This document shows positions 59,265 to 64,000 of a DNA stretch of 64,000 bases, piece by piece. The stretch comes from Salisapilia sapeloensis (Eukaryota > Oomycota > Peronosporomycetes > Peronosporales > Salisapiliaceae). The notes under the pieces are model-generated. The model did not search any database and was not told the DNA's origin. It saw nothing but the letters and a program-made list of their open reading frames with translations. A program made the translations under genes and the position numbers. The stretch is from positions 62,001 through 126,000 of the forward strand of contig JAADVB010000017.1 in NCBI GenBank assembly GCA_023334545.1, read 5' to 3'. Position 1 is the first letter of the stretch. Each line of letters begins with the position of its first letter.

Positions 59265-60456
59265 CTTAATACGGTGCTTTCGTGTCGGAGGATGGTGTAA
59301 ATGTCAATGATATAGTGGGATCATACTTTTTCCAAGATCACAGTATCATACAAATGAGAGCAGGAAACCTGTACTTTATTTGGGTTGATGAGGGTAGATC
59401 CATAGACGTAGTGGAATAATATCAAACGGTACGTTTGTACTATGTGTGATCAATCAAGATATCCCAATAGTGTCAGTGTTGTTGGAGGCTTCTTAGTGAC
59501 ATACTTACCGCTATCATGCGATAAGATTGTAGACACTTTGATATGAGGTTCCAGGTTTCCTTATACCAAACGAAAGCGATAAGGATTGCATTCAAGATGG
59601 ACTTTTACGTGAACAAATTCGTATGTATATTCAAAGTAGTGCTTGGAATAGAGGATCGCCTCTACCGAGCCAAATTAGACTCTAGATATCCACCTTGTAG
59701 ATTTCAGATAATATGTTTGAATGGTTACCATAGTAGGTAGCAGCGAATGCCAGGATATGCGGAATTAAAGGTAGAGTACAAGTGATTCCGTTTGTGTCCT
59801 TTTCGCCATTCGCAAGTAGTCTTGTACGTTTTCAAGTCTCAAAGCGAACAAGCGTCTCTACATATAGTCAAAGAAAGCAAATGTGAGCTACGCTTTTCTT
59901 CAGAGCTATAAAATTCTTGATTGAGTGCAAGCAAAGCTTGAAGCACTGTATTCTTCTTTATTCATATCTCCTTATAGTGCACAGTAGTTGATGTTAAGTA
60001 GAGCAGGATCTTGGATGTACATATCAATCGAAAATGGATTTCTTATATACAATTAAAGGTCTATTTCGTAGCGTCTTATCTACCTAATTAACCTTGATAT
60101 CTTGTGTGTGCGTCTATTGAAGTGCTATTGCGGGTGTGTCCCAGCAGCGAAGGTGCTGGCGTACAAAGTGAAAACTAGGATATTAACAATATCGCTATCT
60201 GAAGTAGGCAAAACTGGTGTACTAGCCTGTCAGATGCTGCAGCAAGTTCTTTCATTTTGTACTTGGTAAGATGGAGATAGCTATGTACTAGAAATCAATA
60301 ACAGGTTACTGTCTTCATGATCAACTTGCAGAAAGATAAAACTTGGTATGGCAAGCATATAACATTTGCATCGACTTGAACAGATATGATATTAAACTGT
60401 ATTCCAATATTGAATTGGATGCGTAGCTAAACGTGGCATTGCTATTTATATGAACA
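59265..60456. other. Gene-free interval
   Basis: About 1.2 kb between the membrin start (minus) and an ankyrin gene start (plus). It is AT-rich. The only frame (59543-59740) lacks protein-like features. No RNA gene is evident. It would serve as the divergent promoter region. Confidence 0.45.
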
Positions 60457-61738
60457 ATGGGAGCTGCCGCGAGTGATCTCTTTGGCAAATACGCCGATAT
60501 CCAATATGGCTTTTTGGATTATGAGCTCGACTTTGGAGATAGACTGCATATGTCAGCTCAACGTGGTAGGCATCGGATAGTGAGCTTGCTATTGAAGAAT
60601 GGGATGAATCCGAATGCCCCGCGTGTAAAGGATAAAAATGAAAGCTCGAATGGCGATACGCCTTTAATATGTGCCGCAAGGTACGCAAAAATCTTTAAGC
60701 TGTGTTACTTGTGCTGATGGTATATGACAGGGGAACATTACGAAGTCAAGGACAAGAAGGCCATTTGAAGTCGATTAAGAGACTTGTCAAGTTTGGAGCT
60801 GATGTAAACCTGAGCAACTACCTCGGAGAGACACCATTAAATACTTCGTGTCAGCAAGGTCTGATACTAGTGTCTCAATTACTACTTCAGAACGGCGCAG
60901 ACCCGAACAAGTGCTGCAAGGTATCTTACATGGACAAATTGATAGTGTCGCTAAAGCTGAATGCCGGTTGACATAGGCAGGATACTCACCACTACTGTGG
61001 GCTTGCCGGAATCAAAATCTACAGCTAGTGGAACTACTGCTGGAGCATGGAGCCAACGTGTTTCGTATTCCACTTGTTCATAGTACTCTCAAGGTAAGAT
61101 CAACCTTGATGTCGGTAGAAATGCTTATGAGTAACTTTCGGATTTGATCAATGTAGCTACCACCACCACCACACGAACAACTTAATCTAGCTTCACCGCC
61201 TGAAGAGCACGATGGTAAAGTGGATGTGAAATTAGAGCAGACTGGAAATTCTGAAAATAATTTAACAATATCTGAGATCAAGCGGTTGTTGCAGGCAAAA
61301 GAGGATGATGAGGTGAATGCGCGAGCAAAGCTACTAGAAGAAATTCACGAGGCGAAGTGGCTGGAAGAGCAACGAAAATATCGAGAAAAAGAAAAGAATC
61401 GGATTGCAAGACAAATCAAGCAACGACGAGAGAGAAGGGCTCGTTCAAAGTATCATGAATATCTCACGGCAGATGGCCAGATTCGACCACACCTTCTCCA
61501 AAGAAAATCTTTTGATTTGCAGTTCATGATGAATGAAAATGGGAGCAGTCAATTACAAAATAGTAAGCGAATGTTATGGGAAAAGCATGAAAGGAAAGGT
61601 GGAGACACGCGATGGAAACCTAGAGTACTACCTCTTCAGCAAGCTTCTAGCCCGAGACAGCCATTGACCCATGCAGATCAACTTTTGAATGCTTGTGAAA
61701 CGATGATGAAGGAGTTTCGAATAAAGCCGTCGGAATGA
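60457..61738 (+). CDS. Ankyrin-repeat protein with coiled-coil tail
   Basis: Four exons: 60457-60680, 60731-60920, 60977-61093 and 61157-61738, 370 residues. Three or four ankyrin repeats fill residues ~25-180: LHMSAQRGRHRIVSLLLKNGMNPN, DTPLICAARGT, LKSIKRLVKFGADVNLSN, GETPLNTSCQQG and YSPLLWACRNQNLQLVELLLEHGANV. A PPPPH turn follows, then a highly charged coiled coil (LLEEIHEAKWLEEQRKYREKEK). The N-terminus MGAAASDLFGKY starts with Gly-Ala-Ala-Ala-Ser, a good N-myristoylation context. The protein could therefore be a membrane-tethered scaffold. I cannot name an orthologue. The stop is 102 bp before LZTFL1 starts. Confidence 0.82.
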
Positions 61739-61840
61739 AACCAGTCTATTTCAATATCTATGAAACCCCCAGTCTTGTGAAGCTTTCCTATCAGTTGTCG
61801 TTAAGACTTTTATCTTTATCGCTTTCGTACTACGCATCCC

Positions 61841-62783
61841 ATGTCAGCGCTAAATCAAAGCCACCAAGAAGAGGTTTGCATGCATTATTACCATGCTATA
61901 CGACTGAAAAGTATTTAGCTCATATATTGCATAGCTCCACCGCTTCTTAAAGTTCTTTCGTTCGCGATTGAATACACATCTTGGGAACGTCGAAGGTGAC
62001 TTTGAAGATACTCGCTGCGATCGGTACTCTCTACAGTTTATATTACAAGGAAATGATTCTAATGCGTGAACGAAGGCTCTCGTCGGACGATGTCTACAGC
62101 CAAGAGGAGATCAAGGTCGTCTTAACATCCTTGTGCTCCGCAGTTAAAGTATCCGAAGTTGCTATCAAGTGATTGATAAAGGTATTAAGTGATCTTGTAG
62201 TCCAATGTTCGAAGTGAATTGCAAGACACGATTAATATGATGGCCTTGCTCCTTCGCCAAGTCTTTAGTACAGCAGAAGAGAATGTGAGTTTAATCGTTT
62301 CGTACAGCCCAGCTCATACCTGATGAACTTGTACAGAAACTGACATTGGAACTGGACATTGGTACCGTGGAAGATCGAGAGATGCTCGAACGAGTGGAAC
62401 GTTTGAGTGTGTCGGAGTGGGCAGCACAAGGACTATCATCATCAAAGACCAAGACTGTGTCTAACGAGAGAAGCGCGAAACAACGAGAGGATGAGGTTCG
62501 ACTGGCACTGCATACGTCTGAAAAGGAGCAAGAGGAGAAGAACAAAGAGATCAAGAAACTGCGACGTCAGCTTGAGAAATCGCGGGACCGCGTGGCGGAG
62601 CTGGAGAACACGGTTGGCGAGTATCAACAGCACGTGACACAGACGAAGCAATTCCAAGCGCTGAAACAGCTCGTTGCACAGAAGAATGATCAGCTACGAG
62701 ACGCTCGAGCGAGGCTACAGCGTTATGAACGAGACGAAGATGAGAACGATATGGAAGATGACGATGGCAAGAGTAGCGATTAG
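61841..62783 (+). CDS. LZTFL1: LZTFL1 (BBS17)-like ciliary trafficking regulator
   Basis: Five exons: 61841-61873 (33 nt), 61935-62023, 62076-62148, 62201-62284 and 62337-62783, 241 residues. After splicing the N-terminus reads NQSHQEELHRFLKFFRSRL, then GDFEDTRCDRLSSDDVYSQEE and IKVVLTSLCSAVKSNVRSEL, following the human LZTFL1 pattern of NEHHQNEVINYMRFARSKR, DSCFQDLKESRLVEDTFTIDE and VHSEVESEL position by position. MALLLRQVFSTAEEN follows, then a coiled coil, and FQALKQLVAQKNDQLRDARARL at the end. LZTFL1 associates with the BBSome and controls membrane-protein traffic into cilia. This match is from memory but spans the whole protein. No single frame shows it; it appears only after joining the exons. 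It supports a flagellated organism. Confidence 0.85.
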
Positions 62784-62953
62784 ACCGCAAACGCCTAAAA
62801 AATAGGAGCACAATGTCTTCCTCATTTGTTTGTCTCCTGTATTGAAGGTTCCATTACGGATCTTCTATAGCAGCAGATAACTCTGTATCCACGCCAGCAC
62901 ATATCGATCGTCTCCAGAAAGAGACTGGCGATCGATCGGGAATGGCAGTGGGC

Positions 62954-63234
62954 TTACAGACCGAGCTTGGTACGACGCCAGTGGCGACGCTTCATGTTGA
63001 ACCTATTCGAGCATATATGTCAATATTGATGCAGTAGGTCGATGATATCGTCAGCACATACTTGATCGTGTTGCCCGTGCGCATACGGATCCACTGAGGA
63101 ACCGGACGGTTCTGCTTAAGCTTCTTGGAGAGAATGCGCTTCGTACGGAAAGTCTTTTGCGACGGCTACAAGAGGAACATGTATTAGACACAGGGGTTCA
63201 CATGTACATTCATCACATGTAGACTACGCACCAT
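62954..63234 (-). CDS. RPL39: Ribosomal protein eL39
   Basis: Three coding exons: 63234-63232 (the start codon alone), 63165-63062 and 63002-62954, exactly 51 residues, the universal eL39 length. The product is [38 protein letters not shown] and [13 protein letters not shown]. eL39 is a small protein of the large ribosomal subunit lining the exit tunnel. The first intron follows the ATG directly (ATG|GTGCG) and runs 66 nt; the second is 59 nt. The gene is far too short and split to be seen as an open frame. Confidence 0.95.
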
Positions 63235-63537
63235 GGTGGTCCAGTAAGTGCGACTGAATTGAGGAAGTACTTGGTTTGGATGGACGACAGGTTTTGGCTG
63301 GCGGAGACTGGTTATGCTCTATTTATATGGACCAATCATTAAGTGTATATAGTAAAATAGGACGATTGCGGATGTAAATTTATGACAAATGGACTTGTAG
63401 GTTGATGGATTTTTAGCATCAAATCATACCAAGTGGGTTCATTCTCTAGTAGCTCCCATCCCAAGTCCATTGTAGCAAGTCGAACTCTTCCTAGCGTATC
63501 CTGAACTTTGCATATTTCAGTCAGTACTTGGTTTGCC
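63235..63537. other. Divergent promoter region
   Basis: About 300 bp between the eL39 start (minus) and the start of the truncated gene on the plus strand. A 66-codon minus-strand frame (63339-63539) lies here but has no support. Confidence 0.4.
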
Positions 63538-64000
63538 ATGCCACACGAGACAGATCACTCGGATGATACACATCAGCCTGATAACGACACTCGGGATGAT
63601 AGCAGTCCACGTACCTATCCATCCGATACAGCGACTACGAATTCCCAGCTTAGTCATAACAAGAGCAGCTCCAACTCTGGTCAATCTTTGCCTCATGAAG
63701 ACTCTTCTCTCTCTCTCTCGAACTCGTTTATTGACGTCGAGCGAGAGCGAGATCGGCCACCAACCTCACAGCCTCGTAAAGCCTCGAGCACCAAGAAACG
63801 CCGTGGGTCTGTGCTTTCTCAAGGCTCGAATAATCTTCGGGATACGTTCTTTGGCGCGAAGAAACCTGATCCATTGGCCACCTCTGCACAGGAAGAGTTT
63901 GATTTAACTGTCATCGATGAACGTGGTGGGATGAGCGAAACGATTGCGCAGATACTAGCTCCAGACTTACGATTCCATCACTGGTCTCGAGCCGGATATA
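63538..64000 (+). CDS. Partial gene running off the right edge
   Basis: An open frame from ATG 63538 continues to the last base without a stop (154 residues seen). The first ~90 residues are Ser/Asp-rich and disordered (MPHETDHSDDTHQPDNDTRD), with a basic patch KKRRGS. After ~110 the sequence becomes more structured (FDLTVIDERGGMSETIAQIL, then APDLRFHHWSRAGY). The product cannot be recognised from this part. A different overlapping frame with a TTG start ends at 63907 and is judged a shadow. Confidence 0.65.
   Translation, partial: MPHETDHSDDTHQPDNDTRDDSSPRTYPSDTATTNSQLSHNKSSSNSGQSLPHEDSSLSLSNSFIDVERERDRPPTSQPRKASSTKKRRGSVLSQGSNNLRDTFFGAKKPDPLATSAQEEFDLTVIDERGGMSETIAQILAPDLRFHHWSRAGY

Noticed and set aside
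61735-61950. A 71-codon frame overlapping the stop of the ankyrin gene
   Set aside because: It overlaps the first exon and intron of LZTFL1 in another frame and has no protein-like pattern.
63339-63539. A 66-codon minus-strand frame upstream of eL39
   Set aside because: It overlaps the start of the partial plus-strand gene and lies in what should be the eL39 promoter and 5' leader. No homology is recognised.
1-64000. CRISPR arrays, prophage, IS elements, bacterial operons and tRNA genes
   Set aside because: The DNA is eukaryotic with spliceosomal introns throughout. I found no repeat-spacer array, no transposase and no A/B-box pair fitting a tRNA.

Overview
This window is nuclear DNA from a eukaryote with small, densely packed genes. 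Most introns are 50-70 nt, GT-AG and often in frame. Intergenic gaps are mostly 50-400 bp and there is no operon logic. I infer a flagellate stramenopile, most likely an oomycete; the compact, moderately AT-rich style would fit an Albugo-like white rust. The inference rests on the gene set: several flagellar or basal-body genes (CFAP92-like, Dpy-30-motif protein, Tctex-type dynein light chain, centrin, LZTFL1), two tandem annexins, a folate/biopterin-type transporter, and a large secreted kelch/cysteine-rich protein. No database search was possible, so species is not established.

Layout. 1-5.5 kb: flagella-related genes. 5.6-9.3 kb: a small two-helix membrane protein and two tandem annexins on the minus strand. 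9.4-13.3 kb: an FBT-family transporter and an ABCF ATPase. 13.4-18.2 kb: a 1598-residue secreted multidomain protein. 18.4-27.4 kb: three large lineage-type proteins (coiled-coil/LRR, a disordered 1086-residue protein, and a 931-residue protein with a Cys/His-rich N-terminus). 27.4-28.6 kb: the first long gene-free stretch. 28.6-41.6 kb: Ca2+-ATPase, Dim1-type rRNA methylase, a hypothetical, centrin, LST8, a JTB-like membrane protein, a basic CCDC137-like protein, an EF-hand protein, a RING/PX fusion and a hypothetical. 41.6-43.1 kb: a gene-poor stretch with a possible decayed coding remnant. 43.1-55.2 kb: an NF-YB-type histone-fold protein, two inverted paralogous type II membrane glycosyltransferase-like genes flanking a hypothetical, mitochondrial bL35 and a PH protein, then a sphingosine/ceramide-kinase-like gene and a small PH protein. 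55.2-64 kb: mitochondrial malate dehydrogenase, PRP4-type kinase, the Golgi SNARE membrin, an ankyrin protein, LZTFL1, ribosomal protein eL39 and a truncated gene at the right edge.

The genes do not form one pathway. The visible theme is zoospore biology: axoneme and cilium genes, calcium genes (annexins, centrin, EF-hand protein, Ca2+-ATPase), and surface or secretory functions. Exon models below were built by hand from GT/AG sites, reading-frame continuity and family conservation. All were checked for frame by length, but transcript data are needed to confirm them. I saw no tRNA, rRNA, CRISPR array, transposon or viral gene.
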